Origin: Betaproteobacteria bacterium
GTDB lineage: Bacteria > Pseudomonadota > Gammaproteobacteria > Burkholderiales > Casimicrobiaceae
Length of the DNA: 64,000 nt
Assembly: GCA_013298765.1 (NCBI GenBank)
Contig: JAAFJA010000004.1
Span: forward strand, 248,001 to 312,000
Direction of reading: 5' to 3'
In this document: positions 26,557 through 33,704 of the stretch, piece by piece
How positions within the stretch are numbered: position 1 is the first letter of the stretch
How the letters are laid out: every line of letters starts with the position of its first letter
Program-made: the position numbers and the translations under genes
Notes under the pieces: model-generated
Seen by the model: only the letters and a program-made list of their open reading frames with translations
Told to the model about the DNA's origin: nothing
The model's database searches: none

Positions 26557-26946
26557 AGAATAATTGACGAGTAAATTTCTGGAGTCTGGTGGTAAGTGTA
26601 CCGGATGCTCAAATTTAAAATCGATCCACCGCGGCCAAATTCGCAGAGCACGATCGTCTCCTTACGAACCAGGCTGTTGTGTGGCGCATCTCGTCGTAGC
26701 TTAGTCTTTGCTGCGCGATCTCAACCCTAAAGATTTTGTGGGGGGCGCTGTGTTGGGACAAACGGGAACTGATCCACCGCTTCTGGTTGATTGCCTAAGA
26801 TGGCCCCCGTGCTACGCAGCGTCGGTATGCAAGCGAAAAAGCTAACAACGGAGTAATCTTCAAAACAGTCAAGTTTCTAGCGACAGGCTGCGGATGACTG
26901 CGGCCTCGGTGGAAGGGCGGCAGCTGCCGCCATCAACCAGGAGACT
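26557..26946. other. Non-coding gap between the efflux operon and integrase relic
   Basis: About 390 bases with no convincing gene. It must contain the efflux operon promoter on the minus strand, but no clear operator was seen. The word GATCCACCGC occurs twice, at 26623-26632 and 26771-26780. An AGGAG ribosome site at the right end belongs to the truncated recombinase. Confidence 0.4.
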
Positions 26947-27064
26947 TTGATGGACAAATCAACGCATGAATCCCATGTGCCATGGAACAAGGGCAAGCTC
27001 ATTGGTCAGAAGGCACCCCTAAAACCCAAGGACGTCTGGTCGATCCGGATTCGACTACAGATAG
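26947..27064 (+). pseudogene. Tyrosine recombinase, N-terminal remnant
   Basis: The reading from ATG 26950, with AGGAG just upstream, gives [19 protein letters not shown] followed by [10 protein letters not shown]. This is the conserved start of a small tyrosine-recombinase family common in proteobacteria. After RLQIA, near base 27064, similarity ends and the frame continues as unrelated text. The catalytic half is missing here. The missing middle part of the same family appears at 29553. Function is lost. Confidence 0.7.
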
Positions 27065-27146
27065 CCCAAAGCAGGCATTCATGCAGCACGCTTGTAACCG
27101 ACCCGAGAAGTTCGCTTTCCAAAAAAAAAGAACGTCGTCTGATCAA

Positions 27147-27245
27147 GATAAAGTTGCCAATAGAATCATCAATAGAACGTATGGATTCAATCGAGTCGTG
27201 TATGACGTCAGCTGGAAGCCAACGGTCACCCTCGAATGGGAATAA
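27147..27245 (+). pseudogene. guaA: guaA 3'-end remnant (GMP synthase C-terminus)
   Basis: The frame ending at TAA 27243-27245 reads [20 protein letters not shown] and then [11 protein letters not shown]. This closely matches the invariant GuaA C-terminus (NRIVNEV.G..RVVYDISxKPPATIEWE). Only about 30 codons are present, and there is no ATPase or amidotransferase domain. The 3' end of guaA is a known attachment site for genomic islands, so this looks like a displaced or decayed att copy. Several conserved residues differ (W for G/S, T-V for P-A), which indicates decay. Confidence 0.65.
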
Positions 27246-27299
27246 GGTTCTGCCTCGTTTGGAACACCTTCGCTCTGCTTAGAGAGCCCCGTTCAGCAT

Positions 27300-27767
27300 T
27301 TACTTGGGCAGGGTGGTACGGGCGTTGGTGAAATCGATCATTGGGTTTTCCGTCGTCATGAAGATATCCAGTACGTCGAAGTATTTGTGCCAGAACTCTT
27401 GGTCGCGCAGTCCATCGATGAACCGTTCGTACTGGCGCAGATCGGTCGTTTCGACGACCATCATGTCTGAAATGCGTGCCGTATAGAACTCGGCGTCAAA
27501 AAATCGAACTTTGATCGCCTGATTGCGAGCGAGCAGTGGGAAGACGTTCTTGCCGATGTAAGCCAAGCGATCCTGCGGCGTGAGCGCCAGCCATGCGTCA
27601 CGCGTTTTAACTTGAACAAAGACGGTGTATTTGCGCGGTGCGCTTTCTGCGCTTGACGCGGAAGCGGGCGTGCTTGACGGTGCCTGAGCTGCGGCGATGC
27701 CCGCCGTGGCTACAACTACGGCTGCGATAAGTGCGTGAGCGGCACGAGTAAAAACTGACATAAACAT
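27300..27767 (-). CDS. Darcynin-like exported protein
   Basis: A 155-residue protein with a signal peptide (AAHALIAAVVVATAGIAAAQA), a Ser/Ala-rich linker, then a darcynin-like domain: KYTVFVQVKTRDAWLALTPQD, VRFFDAEFYTARISDMMVVE and LRDQEFWHKYFDVLDIF. Darcynin is an uncharacterised dimeric alpha-beta barrel-like family, normally without export signals, so the signal peptide is a variation. It is followed on the same strand, upstream, by a Spy-like gene 59 bases away. The family call comes from recalled pattern similarity. Confidence 0.65.
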   Translation of the reverse strand: MFMSVFTRAAHALIAAVVVATAGIAAAQAPSSTPASASSAESAPRKYTVFVQVKTRDAWLALTPQDRLAYIGKNVFPLLARNQAIKVRFFDAEFYTARISDMMVVETTDLRQYERFIDGLRDQEFWHKYFDVLDIFMTTENPMIDFTNARTTLPK

Positions 27768-27826
27768 TCCCCTTGCTTAAGTGAAGTGCAATTCATTGAG
27801 TAAAAATTGTGGTCGGCTCTACGATC

Positions 27827-28282
27827 TCATGCGCTTAGTTTGCCGAGCATCCGACGTAGCGTCGCTTGTTGCTCGGGTTTGAGGCTGTCGTAGAAATCTG
27901 CGGTGGCGTTGATTAGTGTTGGCGACGCTAGATTCACCGTTCCCGAGAATTCGTCGACTAAGGCCTGCGCTTTTTTTCGATCGAACTTCTCGCTCACAAG
28001 CAACGATTGCATCGCCGATTTTGTGTTTGCGATGCGATTAAGCGCAGTGCGTTGTGCAGCGAGTGCATCGAACAGTATCGCGAGCTTGGCCTGTTGCGTC
28101 GCGTCGAGATCGAGCTTGCGCGTTGCTCGCCCAATGACGCGTTCGCGATACGTTGCGAGTTCACTGTCGGTGATCCCGTTGTGCGCACGCTCGAAACCGC
28201 GATGCGTACACGCTGCAAGCCCTGTCACGGCGACGAGCGTTCCAAGTGAAACGAGGGTGACACGTTTAATCCATGATTTCAT
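27827..28282 (-). CDS. Spy/CpxP-like periplasmic lipoprotein
   Basis: A 151-residue protein with lipobox GLAAC (Cys near residue 25) after a signal helix. The rest is helical with LTxxQ-type motifs: LDLDATQQAKLAILFDALAAQ, KKAQALVDEFSG and YDSLKPEQQATLRRML. These are typical of the Spy/CpxP/LTXXQ family, periplasmic chaperones or metal-stress sensors. It is co-directional with the darcynin-like and DUF962 genes. Confidence 0.78.
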   Translation of the reverse strand: MKSWIKRVTLVSLGTLVAVTGLAACTHRGFERAHNGITDSELATYRERVIGRATRKLDLDATQQAKLAILFDALAAQRTALNRIANTKSAMQSLLVSEKFDRKKAQALVDEFSGTVNLASPTLINATADFYDSLKPEQQATLRRMLGKLSA

Positions 28283-28313
28283 TAATTGCTCCTTAGTTTT
28301 TGGAAGAGCGCGC

Positions 28314-28670
28314 TCACGAGCGCGGGCGCGCCAAAGTGCCGCGTGTGAACAATTCCCAGGTCATTCGATGGTTCGCTGCTATGAACCTAAGCGGCGAATG
28401 ATCTTTGCGTGTGACGCGCACGTCCCCCACTGCTGAATTGCGCTCGACCATCCGATGACCAATGAGTCCGGGCAGCGCATGCACGACTGGAAACAGCAAC
28501 GCCAATAGAGGCGCACCCATTAGGGGAGTCGCAACGAGCCATGCCAAACCGGCCAGAGTGCCGAAGACGTGGAGCGCGATGTTGAGCGGATGCCGATGCT
28601 CGGGAAGAAATACACGTTCGTAAAAATTGTCGAAATCGATCGTGTTCTCGGGCGTTGCAGGTGATGACAT
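28314..28670 (-). CDS. DUF962/Mpo1-like membrane protein
   Basis: A 118-residue protein with the DUF962 pattern: FYERVFLPEHRHPLNIALHVFGTLAGLAWLV, then a hydrophobic hairpin and PGLIGHRMVERN. HxxN motifs of the family (HPLNIALHVFG) are seen. Yeast Mpo1 is a 2-hydroxy fatty acid dioxygenase, and bacterial members are uncharacterised. ATG 28670 has AGAGG upstream. It diverges from the TetR gene across a 78-base gap with a palindrome, so it is the probable TetR target. Confidence 0.8.
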   Translation of the reverse strand: MSSPATPENTIDFDNFYERVFLPEHRHPLNIALHVFGTLAGLAWLVATPLMGAPLLALLFPVVHALPGLIGHRMVERNSAVGDVRVTRKDHSPLRFIAANHRMTWELFTRGTLARPRS

Positions 28671-28709
28671 GATGCCTCTAAATTCGTCTTGACCATGGGA
28701 CGATATTTT

Positions 28710-28725
28710 GCGAGCATTTACTCGC
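28710..28725. promoter_or_regulatory. Candidate TetR operator
   Basis: GCGAG-CATTTA-CTCGC is a 5-bp perfect inverted repeat with a 6-base spacer between the DUF962 and tetR start codons. A further ACTCGCA half-site follows about 10 bases on. Its position between divergent genes suits autoregulation. Confidence 0.5.
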
Positions 28726-28748
28726 TTTTCATACTCGCATTCCAGCTT

Positions 28749-29414
28749 ATGGCTACCAGCGCTCGTCAGCCGCACATTTCTCCTCGTAAAGCGCCACGTC
28801 AAGCGCGCTCCGCATTCACGGTTCAGACCATCGTCGAGGCTGCTACTCGCGTTTTGGCGACCGAATCGCTTAATGGCTTCAACACCAACCGCGTTGCCGA
28901 GGTTGCCGGTGTCAGTGTCGGTTCGCTCTATCAATACTTTCCCAGTAAGGACGCATTGATGGCAACGCTCATCGCGCACGAGCAAAGCAAACTCGCGCAA
29001 GCGGTAGAAACATGCGTTGACGCGAGCGCAGGTAGGCCGCTGCGAAATGCGATGGAATCACTCGCGAAAATTGCGATCGCCCATCAATGGGGAAATCCGG
29101 TGTATGCGGCAGCTCTCGATCACGAAGAGCAACGCTTGCCAGTCTCCGACACGCTGCAGGCGATTCAGCTACGTGTTGTGAACGCAGTTGCGCGCCTGTT
29201 GAAAACTCATTTGCCGACACTACCCGAAAGTACGCTGCTACAGCTCGCAAAGGATTGCGTCGTCGTGGCGAAAGCCTTGATTGAGGCAGAGCCGATAAAC
29301 GCGTCGAAGAAAAATTTGCAATACCGATTGGTATCTCTTCTGATGGCTAATATGAGCACGCACACGCCACCACCTGCGCGACGTAGCAAGCGCGATTTAC
29401 CCATAAGTAAGTGA
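28749..29414 (+). CDS. TetR/AcrR-family transcriptional regulator
   Basis: A 221-residue repressor. The N-terminal helix-turn-helix is RSAFTVQTIVEAATRVLATE, then LNGFNTNRVAEVAGVSVGSLYQYFPSKDAL, at about residues 18-67. The ligand-binding half is helical with no recognised subtype. ATG 28749 (MATSARQPHIS) is preferred over upstream starts that would add a hydrophobic extension lying over the operator. It probably controls the divergent DUF962, Spy-like and darcynin-like genes. Confidence 0.87.
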   Translation: MATSARQPHISPRKAPRQARSAFTVQTIVEAATRVLATESLNGFNTNRVAEVAGVSVGSLYQYFPSKDALMATLIAHEQSKLAQAVETCVDASAGRPLRNAMESLAKIAIAHQWGNPVYAAALDHEEQRLPVSDTLQAIQLRVVNAVARLLKTHLPTLPESTLLQLAKDCVVVAKALIEAEPINASKKNLQYRLVSLLMANMSTHTPPPARRSKRDLPISK

Positions 29415-29464
29415 GCGGCGCGACCGGTCTTTCAAGTGCCCCTCACGCGCACGAAGCTCGCTCT

Positions 29465-29555
29465 ATGAAATCTGCCGTGCGGTTGCGCAAGGTTAGTGGG
29501 GCGGAAACAAACAACGCCTACTATCACGGCGATTTGCCTCGCGCGTCGATAGATG
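29465..29555 (+). pseudogene. TetR-family N-terminal fragment
   Basis: The frame from ATG 29465 reads RKVSGAETNNAYYHGDLPRA and then SIDAT, the standard start of a TetR protein (YHHGDLRRALLDAA). Similarity stops at about 29553, where a recombinase fragment begins in another frame. Only about 30 codons are left, so it is a relic of a deleted regulator. Confidence 0.55.
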
Positions 29556-29726
29556 CAACGTCGCGTCAAAGAACTGGCGCTGTTTAACCTCGGCCTTGAC
29601 ACCAAGCTGCGAGGGTGCGACCTTGTGGCCTTGCGCTTTCGCGACGTTTGCAATGGCGCACAAGTCGCTCTGTACGATTATGCAAACTTGATCTGTGGGC
29701 CAGTAAGTCGCGCAACCGAGAAATAG
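29553..29726 (+). pseudogene. Tyrosine recombinase, middle fragment
   Basis: A 57-codon frame begins MQRRVKELALFNLGLDTKLR and continues GCDLVALRFRDVCNGAQVA. This is the conserved central block, including the first catalytic Arg region (KLRGCDLV), of the same recombinase family as the fragment at 26947. After AQVA the text is unrelated and a stop follows at 29726. The catalytic HxxR, H and Tyr parts are missing. The two fragments abut in the protein: one ends at RLQIA, the other starts at RRVKELALFN. Confidence 0.65.
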
Positions 29727-29955
29727 ATCGTTAGACTCTAATAATCCCCGATTGGAATTTGCAAGACTGAGTCAACTTAACCGCCACGGGTTTTGCGGAG
29801 GCTGCTCGGTTTAATTCAATCTAGGGTTGAACGACCGCTTTTGGCCGGTTCTCGTTACTCGATGTGCTTTGCACGGGTTTCGAATGGCTACTGCGGGATT
29901 TAAGGCGCGAAGAGGTCAAGCGTCGTCTAGCGAATCAGACGCTGACCTTTGCATC

Positions 29956-31029
29956 CTACTTATGCCCGATGAATTTCAAAACATCCGCCACAAGCTCATC
30001 GGACGCCGAACGATCACCGCCAACCCGAGCACGCGAGTGGGTCATGCAGTGCTTAACTGCCTTGTCCCAATCTTCCAGCGATTTGATCTCAGTGTTGTTC
30101 TTGATGTCCTTAGCATTCCGACCCACGCCGCTGCCTTGTGTGTTGGTCATTTGCAGTTCCATATCGCATTGCTTTGAAGTATTCGCATTGTTGTAATAGA
30201 AGAACGGTGCGCGACCATCCCAACCGTGGTGCGTGCCTTTGTACTCTTTGATAACAATATCGTTACCGGCGGCAACCAATTCTTTGATGTACCGCTCGCA
30301 CACCACGTTGTCCTGCCAGTCTTCACGACCCCGATCAGCCATTGCGAAAAACATGGGGGCAGTGGCTTTCACACCGTCATCAGCACGATAGCGGATATTG
30401 CAGCTGCCGGGATAAACAGGAATGTGACCAGCAAACTTTGCACCATTGGTGTTGATCGGCGCTTGATACATGGGCCATGCGGTGTAAAACGCTGTGGAAC
30501 CACCTCGTGAGAAGCCAATGTTGTAGATACGACTTGCATCAATCTGCGGGTGGGTAGCTACCAGTTTCAGTGCATTGAGCGCATCCGCTACTTGCGAAGC
30601 GGGACTCACCAGACTTTGATCTTGTGCGGTTTCGCTCACTCCCCGCGCTTTGAACGAGTCGAACACAAACACGGCAACACCCGCAGCATTCATCTTGGTT
30701 GCCCACACTTCATACGCATACGGTGACAGTCCTGAGCTACCGTGACTCAGTACCAGTGCTGGAACCTTTGCGCCAGCCGCAACGTTTTTGGGCATCAACA
30801 ATTCACCTTGAACTGTGACCGCCACGTCCTTGGTCTTGTTCAGGCGTGCGTACATAAACAGGTTGGGTGTTGATTGCGAAGCAAATTCAATTTTTCCGGT
30901 CAAACCGTCTTTCAGATTGTCGATAGGTGCTGCGCTTACGGATGCGGACACGGCTGCTACCGTTAGTAATACGGCGGTCGCTGCGCGTACGAGTTTAGAG
31001 GACGGTTTTATGGAGACATTGCTGAACAT
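29956..31029 (-). CDS. Secreted alpha/beta hydrolase, dienelactone hydrolase family
   Basis: A 357-residue exported hydrolase. The signal peptide is SSKLVRAATAVLLTVAAVSASVSA. The oxyanion region is ALVLSHGSSGLSPY, the nucleophile elbow is GFSRGG (Ser), and the late His is in KGTHHGWDGRAP. This is the layout of dienelactone-hydrolase-like enzymes that cleave esters or lactones. An AAAGG ribosome site precedes ATG 31029. It diverges from a small XRE regulator with paired palindromes between them, so the regulator may control it. The natural substrate is unknown. Confidence 0.85.
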   Translation of the reverse strand: MFSNVSIKPSSKLVRAATAVLLTVAAVSASVSAAPIDNLKDGLTGKIEFASQSTPNLFMYARLNKTKDVAVTVQGELLMPKNVAAGAKVPALVLSHGSSGLSPYAYEVWATKMNAAGVAVFVFDSFKARGVSETAQDQSLVSPASQVADALNALKLVATHPQIDASRIYNIGFSRGGSTAFYTAWPMYQAPINTNGAKFAGHIPVYPGSCNIRYRADDGVKATAPMFFAMADRGREDWQDNVVCERYIKELVAAGNDIVIKEYKGTHHGWDGRAPFFYYNNANTSKQCDMELQMTNTQGSGVGRNAKDIKNNTEIKSLEDWDKAVKHCMTHSRARVGGDRSASDELVADVLKFIGHK

Positions 31030-31097
31030 GGTTGATTACCTTTGGGTGTGGTTTGGGTGAAGAAAATTGAAGTGACGCTACATCCGCAAAACAGTAG

Positions 31098-31146
31098 CTA
31101 CGTAATTCGTAGTATCTAGATCATACAAAAACTACGACATTCGTAA
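31098..31146. promoter_or_regulatory. Paired 15-base palindromic operator candidates
   Basis: CTACGTAATTCGTAG (31098-31112, perfect arms CTACG/CGTAG) and CTACGACATTCGTAA (31132-31146) are 34 bases apart start to start, roughly three helical turns. A third half-site TTACGAA follows at 31157-31163. They lie between the hydrolase and XRE start codons, which points to repression of both by the XRE protein. Confidence 0.6.
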
Positions 31147-31165
31147 TCTTTTGGGGTTACGAAAA

Positions 31166-31489
31166 TTGACCGAAACAGAGAAATGGGGCTATCGGCTCAA
31201 GCAGGCACGCACCGCCAAGGGCTTGAGCCAGAAACAGTTGGGCATCAAAGCGGGTATTGACGAATCGGTCGCCAGCACACGTATTAACCGCTACGAACTC
31301 GGCATTCATCAACCCGATTTGCTGTCAGCGAAGCAACTGGCCAAAGTGCTCGGCGTCCCCGTGGTTTTCTTCTACGCTACCGACGACGACGTCGCCACGC
31401 TACTGTTTCGGTACGGTCAAGCGAGCAAAGCGGAGCGGGCTCAGTTGCACAAGCAACTCGAACATTTGCCGAAACCGCCTTTGGTGTGA
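31166..31489 (+). CDS. Small XRE-family helix-turn-helix regulator
   Basis: A regulator of about 107 residues. The HTH is GYRLKQARTAKGLSQKQLGI, then KAGIDESVASTRINRYELGIHQP. It ends with AKVLGVPVVFFYATDDDVATLLFRYG, a common XRE C-terminal strand-helix. TTG 31166, with GGGG nine bases upstream, or TTG 31151 could start it; neither is certain. It shares the rare LGIKAG(I/L)DE(S/A)VAS(T/S)R motif with the XRE gene at 35328, so the two are paralogues. It is isolated from the following minus-strand operon and probably autoregulated through the paired palindromes. Confidence 0.85.
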   Translation: MTETEKWGYRLKQARTAKGLSQKQLGIKAGIDESVASTRINRYELGIHQPDLLSAKQLAKVLGVPVVFFYATDDDVATLLFRYGQASKAERAQLHKQLEHLPKPPLV

Positions 31490-31507
31490 ACGACGAGCGT
31501 CGGCGCG

Positions 31508-32089
31508 TTAAGTTGCACACATGTAGGTCGTCACACGCACGATACTGGGCGACAAGAACTCATCGACCACGGGAATCAAAAGCGACCTGTCGATTGCTGT
31601 CTCGTCGAGCCGTATGCTCGCCGCAACATCCGCGCATTTGTGTAGGTCGATCGAACCACCGAACGCTACGGCGACCAGAATCGACCGCGCTTTGAACGAT
31701 TTCGATTGAGCGCGATGTTTCCGCAACCGTTCGCATTTAGACGTCAGGTCGTCGTTTCCAGCTAACCAGCACACACTGACCGCAAGATCGCAAACGTAAC
31801 GCATAGCGACCGGCCACATTGCATCAAAATCAGCGGTATCAAACATCGACGAGACAGCAACGCGCTGTAAGTCCGACGCTGCCGTAATTGGGTCTATCCA
31901 GAAACCGTGGAGTCGGAATCGGCGACCGTAGATCGTTACATCACAAGAATTCGATGTGCTGTTTGCAGTAACGGGCATCGCGAAAGACGCCGCGTTTGCC
32001 GATACCGATGCCGCTATCGACGTCAATGCCAGCGTGGAAACTAAGAAGTCACGACGGCTTGTGCTGTCTTGAAAGTTGCTGTTGTTCAT
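31508..32089 (-). CDS. Tat-exported hypothetical protein
   Basis: A 193-residue protein of unknown family. The N-terminus has a twin-arginine signal (STSRRDFLVSTLALTSIAAS then an AxA-like cleavage near SANA). The mature part contains DVTIYGRRFRLHGFWIDPIT, several Cys (CDLAVSVCW, SKCERL, HKCADV) and a C-terminal TTYMCAT. Tat export suggests it folds, perhaps with a cofactor, before leaving the cytoplasm. It overlaps the cysteine-peptidase-like gene by 4 bases (ATGA) and ends the operon. Confidence 0.65.
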   Translation of the reverse strand: MNNSNFQDSTSRRDFLVSTLALTSIAASVSANAASFAMPVTANSTSNSCDVTIYGRRFRLHGFWIDPITAASDLQRVAVSSMFDTADFDAMWPVAMRYVCDLAVSVCWLAGNDDLTSKCERLRKHRAQSKSFKARSILVAVAFGGSIDLHKCADVAASIRLDETAIDRSLLIPVVDEFLSPSIVRVTTYMCAT

Positions 32090-32817
32090 AGCTTTTGTCT
32101 TTCTATGCGAATTGCACCGATGAGTTCAACGATTTCAACGCCGTCGCAGTGCGCGGTTTGGTACTGCCACTGGTGGGCTTTGAGCTGTTGTTGTCGATGT
32201 GTTGTATCGCGTTGATACGGCAACGATGTGCCACGCTGCATCACGCCGTTATAGGCACTCAGCATCGGTTCCGGCGCACCGCTGTCGATGGTCAAGATTG
32301 AATCAACAGTTTGCGTTCGACCGGCTTGAACCCCACCGACGCCCACTCCAATAACGAAGTGCTTGAAATGGTTGCGGGTGTTTTCGTAGGCAATGATGGC
32401 GAGACCACCTGCGGATAGCCAACGAATCACCGCCGCATTCACCTCAGCGGGCTTGCCGAGCGCACAAGCGAGCTTGACCGGAAGATCAAGCGAGCCGAGT
32501 CGTTCATACAGATCGACAACAGTGATACCAGTGAAGTAGGTGTCGCCAAGCGTTTGCCAAATCTCTGACACGACGCCGTATTTCCTGCGTGGTGCGTTCT
32601 CGAACGCGGAAGCTTTGACGACGCCCAAGATTGAAAGTGCTGTACCCACGGCTAAGATGCCACACGATCCTGAGAGATCATCTTGTTTTTTGAAGAACAC
32701 GCGAACCGGGGCGTCGCGTTGCGATGTGGTTGCGCACAGCACTTGACCGACATGTAGCGCACCGTGAACACGAGACCAGCGAAATTGTTGAACTGAGCTT
32801 GTACGTTGATTTCTCAT
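32086..32817 (-). CDS. Papain/C39-like cysteine peptidase candidate
   Basis: A 243-residue protein. From ATG 32817, which overlaps the preceding stop by 4 bases, a likely catalytic triad is visible: Cys52 in LSGSCGILAVGTAL, His153 in HFKHFVIGVGVGG and Asp178 in ILTIDSGAP. This order and spacing fits C39/papain-like peptidases, which often cut leader peptides. No ABC transporter or membrane domain is attached. A longer upstream frame overlaps the previous gene and is rejected. Peptidase activity is inferred from these residues only. Confidence 0.55.
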   Translation of the reverse strand: MRNQRTSSVQQFRWSRVHGALHVGQVLCATTSQRDAPVRVFFKKQDDLSGSCGILAVGTALSILGVVKASAFENAPRRKYGVVSEIWQTLGDTYFTGITVVDLYERLGSLDLPVKLACALGKPAEVNAAVIRWLSAGGLAIIAYENTRNHFKHFVIGVGVGGVQAGRTQTVDSILTIDSGAPEPMLSAYNGVMQRGTSLPYQRDTTHRQQQLKAHQWQYQTAHCDGVEIVELIGAIRIERQKL

Positions 32818-33083
32818 CGCGAAGCACCGGTTAAATCGTCTTTTGGGCGGCGTTTGAACACCACACTGCAACCGTCTTGACGTTTGAGTTCGCGTCCGTC
32901 TTTGGCACTGATAACGGTGTACGACATACAGCGATACGCAAAGCCGTCGCATTCGCTGCGCCAATCGCATGCACGGCAGATATTGCCAAGGCTTTCGGTA
33001 GCTACATCACTTTTTAGTACCGCAATAAAACCGTCGGGCGCTTCATTGGGGGCTAGAACGGCTGAGGAATACGTTTGCATCAT
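32814..33083 (-). CDS. Small Cys-rich protein of plasmid/island type
   Basis: An 89-residue cytoplasmic protein with GAGG before ATG 33083. The centre reads NICRACDWRSECDGFAYRCM followed by SYTVISAKDGRELKRQDGCSVVFKRRP, giving five Cys that could form a zinc site (CxxC and CxxxxxxxC). Similar short proteins occur on plasmids and islands of betaproteobacteria with no known role. It is the third gene of a five-gene operon. Confidence 0.65.
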   Translation of the reverse strand: MMQTYSSAVLAPNEAPDGFIAVLKSDVATESLGNICRACDWRSECDGFAYRCMSYTVISAKDGRELKRQDGCSVVFKRRPKDDLTGASR

Positions 33084-33095
33084 CGGCGCGCCTCG

Positions 33096-33488
33096 CTAAT
33101 AGTTGTGCGGGCACAAAATCGTGGTGACCGAGCGATCCGCTTCGGTGATGATCCACACGGTGTCGAGCTTGCTTCTTTCTGCGGGTGGCGTGGCTTTGAA
33201 CACAGACCGTTCGACGAGACGATACACACTCATCACACGCAAGTTATGTTCGAGTGCGACCGCGTTCTCTTCCAAATCGGATTGGCACAAGTCGCCGAAA
33301 TCCCCGTGCATATGCCTGTTGAGCAGCAATGCGGTAGACGACTTCGTGGCTTGCAAAAGCGCCAAGGCATCCGGCGTTGCCACGACCTGGCCAAGCGGGA
33401 ACAGTGCGGACGTTGTAATGACCGTCATCGGTAACTGCATGTGAATTTCAGTGGGTGTTTGTGATTCGTTGTGACTTTGAGTATTCAT
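33096..33488 (-). CDS. Plasmid-type conserved protein of unknown function
   Basis: A 130-residue protein. The conserved part is ALFPLGQVVATPDALALLQA, HMHGDFGDLCQSDLEENAVA and WIITEADRSVTTILCPHNY. Proteins with this pattern are common on proteobacterial plasmids and conjugative islands, and are sometimes mislabelled as restriction subunits; no activity is known. Homologues tend to start near the inner ATG at 33440, so the first 16 residues may not be translated. It is 12 bases from the next gene. Confidence 0.7.
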   Translation of the reverse strand: MNTQSHNESQTPTEIHMQLPMTVITTSALFPLGQVVATPDALALLQATKSSTALLLNRHMHGDFGDLCQSDLEENAVALEHNLRVMSVYRLVERSVFKATPPAERSKLDTVWIITEADRSVTTILCPHNY

Positions 33489-33704
33489 GTTGATGGATTG
33501 AATTGGTTAGACGTGTTGGTTTTGGTAAGACGATTGCTTATCGGATTGATCGTCGGATTGCCCATCGAACAGACGTGCGTCGTTCTCGGCATGCGCATCC
33601 GATACGTTGGAAAAATAAGTGGCGAGTGGTTGGTGGACGGCGGTCGGCGCTTGTGCTGGGCGTTACGCACTCGCTGCTAGACAACGCTGACGACGTACTT
33701 GGCG

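Noticed and set aside
33471-33680. Short frames of 61-69 codons on both strands between the first two genes of the peptidase operon
   Set aside because: Mutually overlapping, no family and no supported start.
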